Shown here in pieces: positions 45,111 through 54,120 of a stretch of DNA of 64,000 bases. Position 1 is the first letter of the stretch. Each line of letters begins with the position of its first letter. The stretch covers positions 171,301 to 235,300 of the forward strand of contig CAWDZA010000021.1 in NCBI GenBank assembly GCA_963806635.1, given 5' to 3'. The position numbers and the translations under genes were made by a program. Below the pieces are notes generated by a model, which was given only the letters and a program-made list of their open reading frames with translations, ran no database searches and was not told the origin of the DNA. This stretch comes from CAVVEQ01 sp963806635 (lineage in GTDB: Bacteria > Chloroflexota > Anaerolineae > Anaerolineales > Anaerolineaceae).

Positions 45111-45536
45111 TTAACCGAAATTGATACCCTCGAACCTGCCGATCCTCTCCCGCCAGTTCGCCGGCACCGGGATGCTCTGGTGGGTATGATAATCATACGC
45201 TACCATCACCGTCTCCGCTTTCACCAGCACCGCGCCGCCTTCTTCCTCGACCACCTCATACTCAAAGACCATGCTCTTTGTGCCGATCTTTGCCACCCGC
45301 ACGCCAACGTGGATCTTCTGTTCCAGCTCGATGGGTGCCAAATAGGAAAGGTGCACATCGGCGACGATCAGCCCCAGATCAAAAAACGACTTGCCGTCAA
45401 ATAGCCCCAGTTCCATCAGGTAGGAAAACCGGGCATGCTCGAGCAGCGAAAGGGTGCGGACATTATTGACATGCCATTGCGGATCCAGGTCGCTGTAGCG
45501 AAGCTGGATGGGCAGGTTGAATTTGAATGTTGTCAT
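45111..45536 (-). CDS. Acyl-CoA thioesterase, 4HBT hot-dog fold
   Basis: A 141-residue hot-dog thioesterase of the 4-hydroxybenzoyl-CoA thioesterase group, which hydrolyses acyl-CoA. The typical start RYSDLDPQWHVNNVRTLSLLEHAR (catalytic Asp region D-x-D-x-x-x-H-V-N-N) and VADVHLSYLAPIELEQ are present. Substrate unknown. The ATG at 45536 is placed by a TATAAT that ends six bases before it; a longer frame upstream has no support. It lies 55 bases before the M42 peptidase start on the same strand. Confidence 0.85.
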   Translation of the reverse strand: MTTFKFNLPIQLRYSDLDPQWHVNNVRTLSLLEHARFSYLMELGLFDGKSFFDLGLIVADVHLSYLAPIELEQKIHVGVRVAKIGTKSMVFEYEVVEEEGGAVLVKAETVMVAYDYHTHQSIPVPANWRERIGRFEGINFG

Positions 45537-45542
45537 GCTTGA

Positions 45543-45548
45543 ATTATA
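45543..45548 (-). promoter_or_regulatory. -10 element of the thioesterase gene, leaderless layout
   Basis: On the minus strand TATAAT, six bases (TCAAGC), then ATG at 45536. No ribosome site and no clear -35. Confidence 0.58.
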
Positions 45549-45617
45549 TCTTTGGCAGAGGGTATTTCTTCCATCCATTCCCCGTTTTGACCACGATGAT
45601 TTTATGACCTTCATCAC

Positions 45618-45675
45618 TTGCCCAAGCTGCCCCTTGCGCGTATACTCGTATTCAGACAAATTTTACCGATTTTGT
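45618..45675 (+). promoter_or_regulatory. Promoter and possible operator of the Rrf2 regulator
   Basis: TTGCCC (45618-45623), a 17-base spacer, and TATACT (45641-45646). Just downstream an inverted repeat ACAAA-N10-TTTGT (45656-45675) is placed where an Rrf2-type repressor could bind to control its own gene. Confidence 0.6.
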
Positions 45676-45693
45676 TTTTAGAGGAAGGTTCTT

Positions 45694-46104
45694 ATGCAGA
45701 TAACCAAACAGGCGGATTATGCGCTTCGGGCAGTGCTCTACCTTTCCAGGATCGAACCGGATCAAAAAGCCTCCACCGCCCTGATCGCCAAATCGCAGAA
45801 GATCCCGCCCAGCTTCCTGGCCAAGATCATCTCCCAGCTTTCCATCGCCGGGATTATCCATACCTCGCGCGGAGCTCACGGCGGGGTTGCCCTGGCGCAC
45901 CCACCCTCCGAGGTCACCCTTCTGGATGTGGTCGAAGCCATCGACGGACCCGTGCGGTTGAATGACTGCACCCACGCCCCGGCTGAGTGCCCCTTCGGTG
46001 AGGATTGCCCGCTGCAGGAAGTCTGGTGCACCACCCAGGAGGAGCTGGTCTCCAAATTACGCTCCACCAATTTCGCCCAGTTCAGTAAGAACGGGCATCA
46101 TTGA
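45694..46104 (+). CDS. Rrf2-family transcription regulator with a Cys-triad
   Basis: A 136-residue winged-helix regulator of the Rrf2 family (IscR, NsrR, RirA, CymR). The N-terminus MQITKQADYALRAVLYLS and the helix-turn-helix part IPPSFLAKIISQLSIAGII are typical. The three cysteines of an iron-sulfur site are seen as C-THAPAE-C-PFGED-C, so it may sense Fe-S status, oxygen or NO. AGGAAGG stands before ATG 45694. The following 85-residue gene is 25 bases on and shares its terminator. Confidence 0.88.
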   Translation: MQITKQADYALRAVLYLSRIEPDQKASTALIAKSQKIPPSFLAKIISQLSIAGIIHTSRGAHGGVALAHPPSEVTLLDVVEAIDGPVRLNDCTHAPAECPFGEDCPLQEVWCTTQEELVSKLRSTNFAQFSKNGHH

Positions 46105-46129
46105 TCCCCGCAGCAACCCGGAACACACC

Positions 46130-46387
46130 ATGCCAACAGGAACCGCAGTCAACCGCCAGTGGATCGTCATCACCCGCGAGGGAAGTTTTGTCATCGATTG
46201 GGGAGATGGACTTTTCCAGGACCTGATCAGCGGGGAATTCGTGCCGATCGGTGAAGCGGATATCAGCCACCACCCCACCGAGAGCGAGCTTGACTGGCTG
46301 ATGCACATCGATCGGGTATCCTCCTATGATTCGAAGACGGTCTACATCCACAACCTGCCGGAGCGTCCGCAAAGGACAATCGATTAA
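46130..46387 (+). CDS. Small protein of unknown function downstream of the Rrf2 regulator
   Basis: An 85-residue acidic soluble protein with an N-terminal beta-hairpin-like stretch (RQWIVITREGSFVIDWGDGLFQDLISGEF). I recognise no family. It has no Cys. ATG 46130 follows a weak GGAA site. It is co-transcribed with the Rrf2 gene and ends at a terminator, so it is probably under Rrf2 control. Confidence 0.65.
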   Translation: MPTGTAVNRQWIVITREGSFVIDWGDGLFQDLISGEFVPIGEADISHHPTESELDWLMHIDRVSSYDSKTVYIHNLPERPQRTID

Positions 46388-46404
46388 CCGTTTGGTAATC
46401 CCCG

Positions 46405-46437
46405 GCCTCCCAATTCTCCGGGAGGCTTTCTTTTTTC
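46405..46437 (+). terminator. Terminator of the Rrf2 operon, directly before the MFS start codon
   Basis: Stem GCCTCCC / GGGAGGC with an 8-base loop, then TTTCTTTTTTC. It ends five bases before the MFS ATG at 46442. Confidence 0.83.
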
Positions 46438-46441
46438 TAAA

Positions 46442-47659
46442 ATGAAGACCAAACAACCCTCCCTCGTATTCGACCTCGGGCTGCTCACCGTGCTGCGGGC
46501 GGTGCTGCAGACCATCACCCGCATGATCTACCCCTTCCTGGCGGTCTTCGCCCGCGGGATGGGGGTGCAGATCACCGCCGTCACCACCGCGCTGGGTATT
46601 TCCATGCTCACCGCCCTGCTCGGTCCGCTGCTTGCGCCGCTCAGCGACAGGTACGGGCGGCGGGCAGGCATTCTGCTTGGAGTATCCATCTTCACCCTCA
46701 GCGCCGCGCTGGTAGCCGTTTTCCCCGGCTTCCCTACCTTCGCTATTTCACTCTTCCTCGGCAACCTGGCCATCAACATCTTCCTGCCGGCGGTTTTCGC
46801 CTTTCTTAGCGACCGCACCTCCTACGATCGCCGGGGATTCGTGATGGGCATCTTCGAAATTAGCTGGGCAGCCAGCTTTCTGATCGTCGTTCCGCTGATG
46901 GGCGTCCTCATTCAGAACTACGGCTGGCAGAGCGCCTTTACCGCCCTGGCGCTTCTGGGCATGATCGGGATCGTAAGCGTGATCGCCTTCATCCCCGGCA
47001 CCCATCCACCGGCTGCTGCCAAAGCGGGCGAAGGCGTTCACCTGGCGGCTGTCTTTACTTCCCGCAATGCCCTCCTGCTGATGGCCTTCGGGTTGTTCTT
47101 TGCGATGGGGAATGAGCTCATCTCGGTCATGTTCGGGGTGTGGATCGAGGATACCTTCGCCCTGCAGATCGCCGCCCTGGGGGCGGCTTCGGCGATCCTG
47201 GGGCTCTCCGAGCTGGGCGGGGAGGGGCTCTCGGCGGCCATCACCGACCGCTTCGGCAAGGAGAGAACCGTAGCGCTGGGGATCATCATCAACATCATCG
47301 CGTTGGCGGCCTTTCCGCTGCTGCGGGATACCTACGCCGGCGCCATTTCCTGGCTGTTCGTGATCTATTTCAGCTTCGAGCTGGCCATGGTCAGCAGCAT
47401 TGCGCTGGCCAGCGAGGTGATGCCAGGCATGCGCGCCACCCTGCTGGCAGCTTATATCGCTTCGCACGCCATCGCCCGCATGCTGGGGGATATGGCTGCG
47501 CCGTATCTCTATGCCCGCGGCTTCTGGCTGAATGCGCTCGTTTGTCTGGTATTTAATGTGGTCGCGTTGATCATCCTGCGCAGTATCCGCGTTAAAAACG
47601 CGCCACTTCAAACTTCACTTATCGACCACGAACTACCCGAAATACACGAAATAAGATAA
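46442..47659 (+). CDS. Major facilitator superfamily transporter
   Basis: A 405-residue secondary transporter with 12 predicted membrane helices in two bundles. The loop between helices 2 and 3 carries the MFS signature as PLSDRYGRRAGILLG (G-x-x-x-D-R-x-G-R-R), and a similar block ITDRFGKERTVALG lies in the second half. Substrate unknown; drug- or sugar-like efflux both possible. The ATG stands only five bases after a terminator with no ribosome site, so the transcript must be leaderless or start inside the hairpin. Confidence 0.87.
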   Translation: MKTKQPSLVFDLGLLTVLRAVLQTITRMIYPFLAVFARGMGVQITAVTTALGISMLTALLGPLLAPLSDRYGRRAGILLGVSIFTLSAALVAVFPGFPTFAISLFLGNLAINIFLPAVFAFLSDRTSYDRRGFVMGIFEISWAASFLIVVPLMGVLIQNYGWQSAFTALALLGMIGIVSVIAFIPGTHPPAAAKAGEGVHLAAVFTSRNALLLMAFGLFFAMGNELISVMFGVWIEDTFALQIAALGAASAILGLSELGGEGLSAAITDRFGKERTVALGIIINIIALAAFPLLRDTYAGAISWLFVIYFSFELAMVSSIALASEVMPGMRATLLAAYIASHAIARMLGDMAAPYLYARGFWLNALVCLVFNVVALIILRSIRVKNAPLQTSLIDHELPEIHEIR

Positions 47660-47667
47660 CTTCCAAT

Positions 47668-47699
47668 TCAACCTATCAACGGATCAACCAATCAACCTC
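47668..47699. repeat. Tandem 8-bp repeat array, TCAACCNN x4
   Basis: Units TCAACCTA, TCAACGGA, TCAACCAA and TCAACCTC in perfect 8-base register, between the MFS gene and hutI. Same unit and copy number as the array at 8442-8473. Confidence 0.7.
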
Positions 47700-47775
47700 T
47701 CACATGTTTCCCCTGCCACCTTGCAAGATCCAGAGTTTTCCTGTATAAAAATTTTTAAACACCCAGGTGCGTGAA

Positions 47776-49048
47776 ATGCTGATCGTGAATTGTTCCCAGG
47801 TGATCACCCTTACCCCCTCACCCCAGCGCGGGAAGCAACTGGGCGAATTGAACGCGCTCACCGGGGCTGCGGTTCTCATCCTGGGGGAAAAAATCGCAGA
47901 GGTTGGTCCAGAAGGAGCGCTCCTGCGCCGCTTTCCCTCTGAGCCGCGCCTGGATGCCCGCGGGAACGCAGTGCTACCGGGATTCGTGGATGCGCACACA
48001 CATTTGGTCTTTGCCTCCGACCGCGCCGCGGAATTCGAAAGCCGCCTGCAGGGTAAAACCTACCAGGAGATCATGGCCGCCGGCGGAGGGATCAACGCCA
48101 CGGTGCAGGCCACCCGCGCAGCCAGCCGTGAAGAGTTGCTCGCGCAGTCAGGTGATCGGGCAGCGGGTATGCTCGCCCACGGCACCACCACCGCTGAAGC
48201 CAAGAGCGGTTACGGTTTGGAACTGGAAGCTGAGCTGAAACTGTTGGAAGTTTTGTTATCCCTGGATGAGACTGGTCCACTCTCCATAGTTCCCACTTTC
48301 CTCGCGGCGCACGCCATCCCAGCCGAATTCGCCGGCAATGCTGATGGCTATACCCGCACGATCGTGGAGGATATGCTTCCCGCGCTTCGAGCGTTGGTGG
48401 CAGGCGCATGCAGAGGGCAGGCTGCTGCCCTTCGTGGATGTCTTCTGCGAGCAGGGTGCCTTCAACCTGGCGAATACGCGTGTAATCCTGGAAAAAGCCA
48501 GGGACCTGGATTTTCCCCTCAAAGCCCATGTGGATGAATTTGAAAACCTGGGCGGCTGCCGCCTGGCGGTGGAGCTGGGGGCAGCCTCGGTCGATCACCT
48601 GGTGAAAACCTCTCTGGAGGAGCTTCACGCCCTGGCCCGGAGCGAAACGGTGGCGGTTTCACTGCCCTGCACCCCCTTCGGGCTTTCTGATCCACACTAC
48701 ACCAACGCCAAGGAGATCATCGCCGCGGATGGGCTGCTGGCCATCGCTTCCGACCTCAACCCCGGCACGGCCTGGTGCGAGAGCATGCAGTTCGTGATCG
48801 CACTGGCGTGCCGCGCCCTGCGCTTATCGCCTGCCCAGGCGCTGACCTGTGCCACCATCAACGCTGCTGCTGCAATTGGGCGTGCGGAGAGCATCGGCTC
48901 CCTGCATCCCGGCAAGGATGCTGACCTGGTGATCCTCTCGGTGCCGGATTACCGCCAGATGGCCTACCGTTTTGGCGGTAACCTGGTGGAGCGGGTGATC
49001 AAGAAAGGCAAGCTGGTGGTGGACCGCACCCCGGAAACCGTTGTCTGA
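47776..49048 (+). CDS. hutI: Imidazolonepropionase, frameshifted in this sequence
   Basis: Third enzyme of histidine breakdown: opens 4-imidazolone-5-propionate to N-formimino-glutamate. The amidohydrolase metal motif is seen in PGFVDAHTHLVF, with TTAEAKSGYGLELEAELK, then the rest in the second frame: HVDEFENLGGCRLAVELGA, CTPFGLSDPHYTNAKEI and SDLNPGTAWCESM. An extra C at about 48388 (CTTCGAG for CTTGAG) splits the frame after VEDMLPAL. Corrected length 423. ATG 47776 has AGGTG seven bases upstream. No other hut gene is in the window. The stop overlaps the next gene by one base. Confidence 0.85.
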
Positions 49049-49617
49049 TGCGCCGGATCATCCTCGCCTTTGACCGCTGGATGGTGCGCCGGGCGAAGAT
49101 GATGCCCGTGAGCACCGATCCCAATTGTTTACTGCGTCTTGAGGTTCAAAGAGCTCCACGCAAGCTGGCTTTCGGGGAAATTACGATTAATGAAGGTGAA
49201 TTTCTGCTGGGTTTCCACATTTGGAATGATCACCTTCCACCCCTTCCCGCGAACGCGGATGACCTTGGATGGGCGCTGCTTACCTACCGCCTGTTTGCCG
49301 CCTCGCTTCCCCAAATGGCAGATTTTATTCGCAAGCATCCTCAATTTGCCACCGCGAAGGTCCTGCGGGGGAAGACCGCCCTGCTGCCACCGCCCGGGAA
49401 AGGCCGGCACAGCCCGCTGGCAGCCCTCGGATTTAATATCAAGCCCTATCGCAGCCCACTGGGGAAATTCGGTAACTTTTGGGAGCATTTCTACCTCTAT
49501 TGGCTGATCTGGGCTTTCAACCCAGATAGTACTAAAGGGAAAAGTCTTTTCGACGTGAATCTGACCGAGCTGTGGGTACCCATCCCGGAATTCCTGGCGC
49601 GGTATGCCGGAAAATGA
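49048..49617 (+). CDS. YkoP-like protein
   Basis: A 189-residue soluble protein. The segment GEFLLGFHIWNDHLPPLP, then SLPQMADFIRKHPQFATAKVLRGKT and the closing LGFNIKPY resemble the YkoP-like domain of Bacillus, whose role is not known (it occurs near polysaccharide deacetylases and lipid glycosyltransferases). Its ATG overlaps the hutI stop by one base (TGATG). I rate the family call as tentative. Confidence 0.6.
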   Translation: MRRIILAFDRWMVRRAKMMPVSTDPNCLLRLEVQRAPRKLAFGEITINEGEFLLGFHIWNDHLPPLPANADDLGWALLTYRLFAASLPQMADFIRKHPQFATAKVLRGKTALLPPPGKGRHSPLAALGFNIKPYRSPLGKFGNFWEHFYLYWLIWAFNPDSTKGKSLFDVNLTELWVPIPEFLARYAGK

Positions 49618-49673
49618 TCAAGACCTTTTCCCAATTGCGATAAAATTACCCCACTTCGCATCAAGGATCCAAA

Positions 49674-50309
49674 TTGCCCACACTTGAAGATGCCCGAGCC
49701 TGGTACCCCGGTTTTGACCCCGTGCATGGTTATGACCATGTCTTCCGTGTTTACCGCATGGCGGAAAAACTGGCAGTGGAAGAAGGCGCGGACCTTGAGA
49801 TCGTCCGGGCTGCCGCGCTGCTGCACGATGCCGCGGGAAGTACCCCGGGCGGAGAGAAACGAAGCGAGCACCATAACCATTCCGCGGAGTTTGCCGCAGA
49901 AGTGCTCAAAAAGGAGGGCTGGGGCACCGAACGGATCGCCGCCGTGCAGGAATGCATCCGCGGGCACCGGTATCGCAACACCGGCGCTCCCCCTGCCAGC
50001 ATCGAAGCCAGGGTGCTCTTCGATGCGGATAAGCTGGACGTGTTGGGCGCCATCGGCGCGGCTCGAACCATCGCCTACGCCGTGCTGGCGAAAACTCCAC
50101 ACTTCGAGGAACCTTCAAAGCAGTTTTTGGAAAGCGGAGAGGTTGTGCCAGGTGAACTGCACAGCGCCTACCACGAATACCTTTTCAAACTCAGCAAGGT
50201 AAAGGATCGTCTCTTCACCCCCGCCGCCCAGCGAATCGCCGAACACCGTCACCAGACCATGCAAATTTTCTTCGATGAGCTCGCTGCGGAAATGCGCGGG
50301 GAGCATTGA
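49674..50309 (+). CDS. HD-domain phosphohydrolase
   Basis: A 211-residue metal-dependent phosphohydrolase. The HD motif residues are seen in HGYDHVFRVYRMAEKL, LLHDAAG, HHNHSAEFAAEVL and DADKLD. The compact form (YfbR/YedJ-like) hydrolyses nucleotides or related phosphates; the substrate is not known. The start is TTG 49674 behind AAGGA; no ATG is available before the first conserved block. It precedes the IMPase gene by 28 bases. Confidence 0.83.
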   Translation: MPTLEDARAWYPGFDPVHGYDHVFRVYRMAEKLAVEEGADLEIVRAAALLHDAAGSTPGGEKRSEHHNHSAEFAAEVLKKEGWGTERIAAVQECIRGHRYRNTGAPPASIEARVLFDADKLDVLGAIGAARTIAYAVLAKTPHFEEPSKQFLESGEVVPGELHSAYHEYLFKLSKVKDRLFTPAAQRIAEHRHQTMQIFFDELAAEMRGEH

Positions 50310-50337
50310 AGCATCTTGTAAAAAGGAACTAGACCCC

Positions 50338-51117
50338 ATGAGACCCACTCTCGAAATGATCGAATCCCTCGCCCGCCGGGCAGGCGTGCTCCTCAAGGAA
50401 GGCTTTGGCAAGGAACACCAGGTGGACTTCAAGCATGCCAAGGACCTGGTGACCGAGATGGACCGCAAGGCAGAGGATCTGATCCTGGGCGAGATCCGTG
50501 AAAAATTCCCCGCCCACAGCATCCTCAGCGAGGAGAGCGGCTCCCTGGAAGGCGACGCCGATCATCAATGGATCGTCGACCCGCTGGACGGAACGATCAA
50601 TTACGCCCACAACTACCCGGTTTATTGCGTCTCCATCGCTTACCGCGAATCGGGTGATCTGAAACTTGGTGTGATCTATGACCCCATGCAGGATGAACTC
50701 TTCAGCGCGGAACGCGGCTGCGGCGCTGCCCTTAATGGAAACCCGATCCGCGTCACCGGCGTGGATAAAATTCACCTGGCGCTTCTGGGCACTTCCTTCC
50801 CCGCTGCGGATAGCCTTCTGTTGGAAAAGAATAACCGGGTCTTCGTTCATATCTCCGGTCTGGCGCAGACCATCCGGCGGAACGGCTCGGCAGCGCTGGA
50901 CCTGGCTTACGTGGCAGCCGGTCGCCTGGATGGCTACTGGCAGCTTGGGAACAGCCCCTGGGATTTTGCCGCAGGCGCGCTGCTCATCCAGGAAGCCGGC
51001 GGGATGGTGGTGGGTCTGGATGGCAACCCGGATTTCTTCCACCCGCCTTATTCTTTGATCGGTGCCGGCGAAGCCCTGGCGCGCAAGATGGTGGCTGAGA
51101 TCGGTAAAACCATTTAG
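50338..51117 (+). CDS. Inositol monophosphatase-family phosphatase
   Basis: Mg2+-dependent, Li+-sensitive-type phosphatase (SuhB/IMPase family) of 259 residues, acting on inositol-1-phosphate or related sugar/nucleotide phosphates. The metal ligands lie in ILSEESG, WIVDPLDGTINYAHNYP and the C-terminal SPWDFAAGALLIQEAGG. ATG 50338 has AAGGA in front, preferred to earlier in-frame starts. Inositol lipids occur in some relatives, but the true substrate is not known. Confidence 0.93.
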   Translation: MRPTLEMIESLARRAGVLLKEGFGKEHQVDFKHAKDLVTEMDRKAEDLILGEIREKFPAHSILSEESGSLEGDADHQWIVDPLDGTINYAHNYPVYCVSIAYRESGDLKLGVIYDPMQDELFSAERGCGAALNGNPIRVTGVDKIHLALLGTSFPAADSLLLEKNNRVFVHISGLAQTIRRNGSAALDLAYVAAGRLDGYWQLGNSPWDFAAGALLIQEAGGMVVGLDGNPDFFHPPYSLIGAGEALARKMVAEIGKTI

Positions 51118-51177
51118 CACCTGGTTTTGCCTTCCCCTGGCCCAAGGGGGAAGGGGAATATAATTCAACAAAACGAG

Positions 51178-52993
51178 ATGGAAGAATCAATCGAGGAGCC
51201 CATGAAATCATCCCTGGAAAAATCATCGTATCCCCAGCAGCGCTGGAATCTGAAGGACCTTTTCAGCGGGTTGGATGATCCTGCCCTGGAAAAAGAATTC
51301 AAATCTCTGGAAAAGGATGTGAAAGCCCTGGAGGCTCAGCGGCCGATCTTCACGGCAAGTATTCCCGAATCCGATTTCCTCGGATTCATCAAGAAGCTTG
51401 AAACTGTCCAGCGGCGGGCAAACCGCCTGGGCAGTTTCCCCCAACTGCTTTTCACCGAAGATACTCAGAACCAGGCTGTTCAGGCATTAATGGCGCGGGT
51501 GGAGCAATTTGGCGCTGAACTTTCGAACCGGCTGCTTTTCTTTAACCTCTGGTGGAAGGACCTGCCCCAGGCAGAAGCTGACCGCCTGCTGAAGAACGCC
51601 GGCGATTACACCTACTGGCTGGAGCAGATCCGCCTGTATAAACCCTATACCCTGAGCGAAGCCGAAGAGAAGATCATCAATATCAAGAACGTGACCGGCG
51701 CGGTGGCGATGACCACGCTCTACGATTCGATCACCAACCGCTACACCTTTGATCTGAAAGGCGTGCGGGGGGGCAAGGGCATTACCCGCGGCGAACTGAT
51801 GGTCTACGTCCGCGAGGCCGATCCCGATATCCGCGCGAAGGCTTACCAGGAGATGTACCGGGTCTACGAAAAGGACGCCCCCATCCTCGGGCAGATCTAT
51901 CAAACCATCGTGCGCGACTGGGCGCAATGAAAACGTGACCCTGCGGAAATACAAAGCCCCCATTTCCACCCGCAACCTGAGCAACGATATCCCCGACAAG
52001 GTGGTGGATACCCTTTTGGAGGTCTCGCGCGGCAACAATTCCATTTTCCAACGCTATTTCAAGCTGAAAGCCCGCTGGATAAAAATGGATAAGTTGCGCC
52101 GGTATGATATCTACGCGCCGGTGGCCAAAGCGGATAAGAAATACACCTACGCCCAATCCATCCGCACCGTCTTTGATTCCTTCCAACAGTTCGACCCGCA
52201 GTTCCAGCAGTTGGCGGAGCGGGTCTTCCGGGAGGATCACCTGGACAGCGAGGTGCGCAAAGGCAAGATGGGTGGCGCGTTCTGTTTAACCGTCGAACCA
52301 GCCCTCACTCCCTGGGTGATGTTGAACTACCAGGGGAAGTCGGACGATGTTGCCACCATGGCGCACGAGCTGGGTCATGCCATCCATTCCATGATGGCTG
52401 AGCACCACACCCTGTTCACCCAGCACGCCTGCCTGCCGCTGGCGGAGACTGCCTCCACCTTCGGGGAGATGCTGCTGGTGGATAAGCTGCTCAAAGAGGA
52501 GACCGACGAATCCGTCCGCCGCGATCTGCTCTTCCGCCAGGTGGATGACAGCTACGCCACCATCCAGCGCCAGGTCTATTTTGCCCTGTTCGAAAAACAG
52601 GCTCACGGCATGGTGATGCAGAACGCCTCGGTGGATGAACTCTCGGCAGCCTACATGGAAAACCTGAAGGAGCAGTTCGGGGATTCTGTGGAGCTGAGTG
52701 ACGAATTCAAATGGGAGTGGGTGGCCATCCCGCATATTTACAACTACCCCTTTTATGTCTATGCGTATGCTTTCGGGCAGCTCCTGGTGCTTTCGCTCTA
52801 CCGCCAGTATAAGCTGGAAGGGGAAAGTTTCAAGCCGCGCTTCCGCAGGATCCTTTCCACGGGCGGCTCGGAGGCGCCGGTAAAGCTGCTCAAACATGCC
52901 GGTGTGGATATTACCAAGGCGGCCTTCTGGCAAGGCGGATTCGATGTCCTCGATGAGCTGGTCAAGCAACTGGAAGCGATCCCGGTGAAGTAA
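51178..52993 (+). CDS. pepF: Oligoendopeptidase F, frameshifted in this sequence
   Basis: Cytoplasmic zinc endopeptidase (M3B family) that cuts short peptides. The N-terminal helical half is in one frame up to IVRDWA; an extra C at 51925 (GGCGCAATG for GGCGAATG) then shifts it, and the second half continues as NENVTLRKYKAP. The zinc motif HELGH is in MAHELGHAIHS, and the downstream Glu region is TASTFGEMLL. Corrected length 604, usual for PepF. Start is ATG 51178, with TATAAT at 51159-51164, or ATG 51202 behind GAGGAG. Confidence 0.87.
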
Positions 52994-53005
52994 ACCTGGA
53001 TTCTC

Positions 53006-53037
53006 TCGTAGGGGCGCACGGCCGTGCGCCCCTACGA
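53006..53037. repeat. Perfect 32-bp palindrome (REP-like)
   Basis: Two 16-base arms with no spacer: TCGTAGGGGCGCACGG and its exact reverse complement, centred at 53021/53022, right after pepF. No T run. It has the look of REP-type intergenic palindromes. Confidence 0.8.
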
Positions 53038-53045
53038 TGAATGGC

Positions 53046-53075
53046 AATAATCCTTCAGCGAAGGATTATTTTTAT
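53046..53075 (+). terminator. Terminator of pepF
   Basis: Perfect 11-bp stem AATAATCCTTC / GAAGGATTATT with a 3-base loop and a TTTAT tail. Confidence 0.83.
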
Positions 53076-53162
53076 ATTACCCCGAGGGTTATCAAAACTA
53101 CATAATATCGGCAAAAAGATTAGCCGGACCCATAGAGGTGGACTTCCGTCCGCTCCAGTTGC

Positions 53163-54119
53163 TCAATCAAACCAGCCCTTGGCTTTGAAGAACCACAACT
53201 CGCCCACCAGCACTGCTGCCATGATCCCCATCACGATAAAGAATCCGTTCTCCCGGTCTGCCGCGGGCAGCCAGGCCATGTTCATGCCATAGATGCCGGT
53301 GATCAGCACCAACGGCAGGTTCACAGCGGAAAGGATGGTGAGGAAGCGCAGGCGTCTCTCCGAATCTTCGCTGCGGATCATCTGGAACTGGGAATAAAGC
53401 GAATTCAGGCGTTTTTCGATCTGCGTCGCCGAGGCGTGGGCGATCTCAGCCGTGGCGATCAGGTCGCGGATATATGCCTTGCGTTCTTCTTTGCGCAGCC
53501 CGGGGATATCGGTGGTGTTCATGCCCTCGGTGAGGAAAAGGTAGCTCTCCGCCAGGATGACGATACGGTCCGCTGTCATGCGCAGCTTCGCCAGGTCGCT
53601 GGCGGTCACGTCCACTTTGCCATCGGAAAGCTGGTGCGCGAAGGTCACAAGCTGGTCGCGGTGGGTTAGCTCCAGTTTCAGCATCTGATCCAGGATGCGG
53701 TCCATTACCAGGTAGAGAACATTGATCAAATCTTCTAGGTGGCTCGTCTCCGGGCGCTGCAGGGCGGAAACCAGATCGTCAAAGTAAGGGAAGGCATGAA
53801 TGGTGATCAGGGTTCCTTCCCGCCATATTATTGTGAAAAAACTGAATTCAAGCGTTGCCGGGTTGCTGACGACCGGTACTTCCATCAGCAGGTCCTGACC
53901 GTAATAAATCACGTTGGGAGAATTTTCCGGGTTGAGGGCCAGATCCAGGATGATGGGGTGCGGATCAAGCTTTTCCAGCGCTTCCCCCAGTTCCTCGCGG
54001 TCGGAGATCTGAAAATCAAACCAGTTCTGCCCGCGACGGCTGGATTTCTCTCCCAGGTCTTTGTGGTTCGGGAGCTCCTTCAGACGCCCATTTTCGATAA
54101 TAAAGTGCCTCTGCTCCAT
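53163..54119 (-). CDS. corA: CorA-family Mg2+/divalent cation transporter
   Basis: Homopentameric channel-type transporter of 318 residues for Mg2+, Co2+ or Zn2+. A large cytoplasmic N-terminal domain with long helices (HASATQIEKRLNSLYSQFQMI) is followed by two C-terminal membrane helices with the filter motif GMN in GIYGMNMAW between them. ATG 54119 is one base after the stop of the HEAT protein gene, with GGGAG before it; an upstream in-frame start lies inside that gene and is rejected. Coupled translation suggests a shared role, which is not otherwise known. Confidence 0.92.
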   Translation of the reverse strand: MEQRHFIIENGRLKELPNHKDLGEKSSRRGQNWFDFQISDREELGEALEKLDPHPIILDLALNPENSPNVIYYGQDLLMEVPVVSNPATLEFSFFTIIWREGTLITIHAFPYFDDLVSALQRPETSHLEDLINVLYLVMDRILDQMLKLELTHRDQLVTFAHQLSDGKVDVTASDLAKLRMTADRIVILAESYLFLTEGMNTTDIPGLRKEERKAYIRDLIATAEIAHASATQIEKRLNSLYSQFQMIRSEDSERRLRFLTILSAVNLPLVLITGIYGMNMAWLPAADRENGFFIVMGIMAAVLVGELWFFKAKGWFD

Positions 54120-54120
54120 T

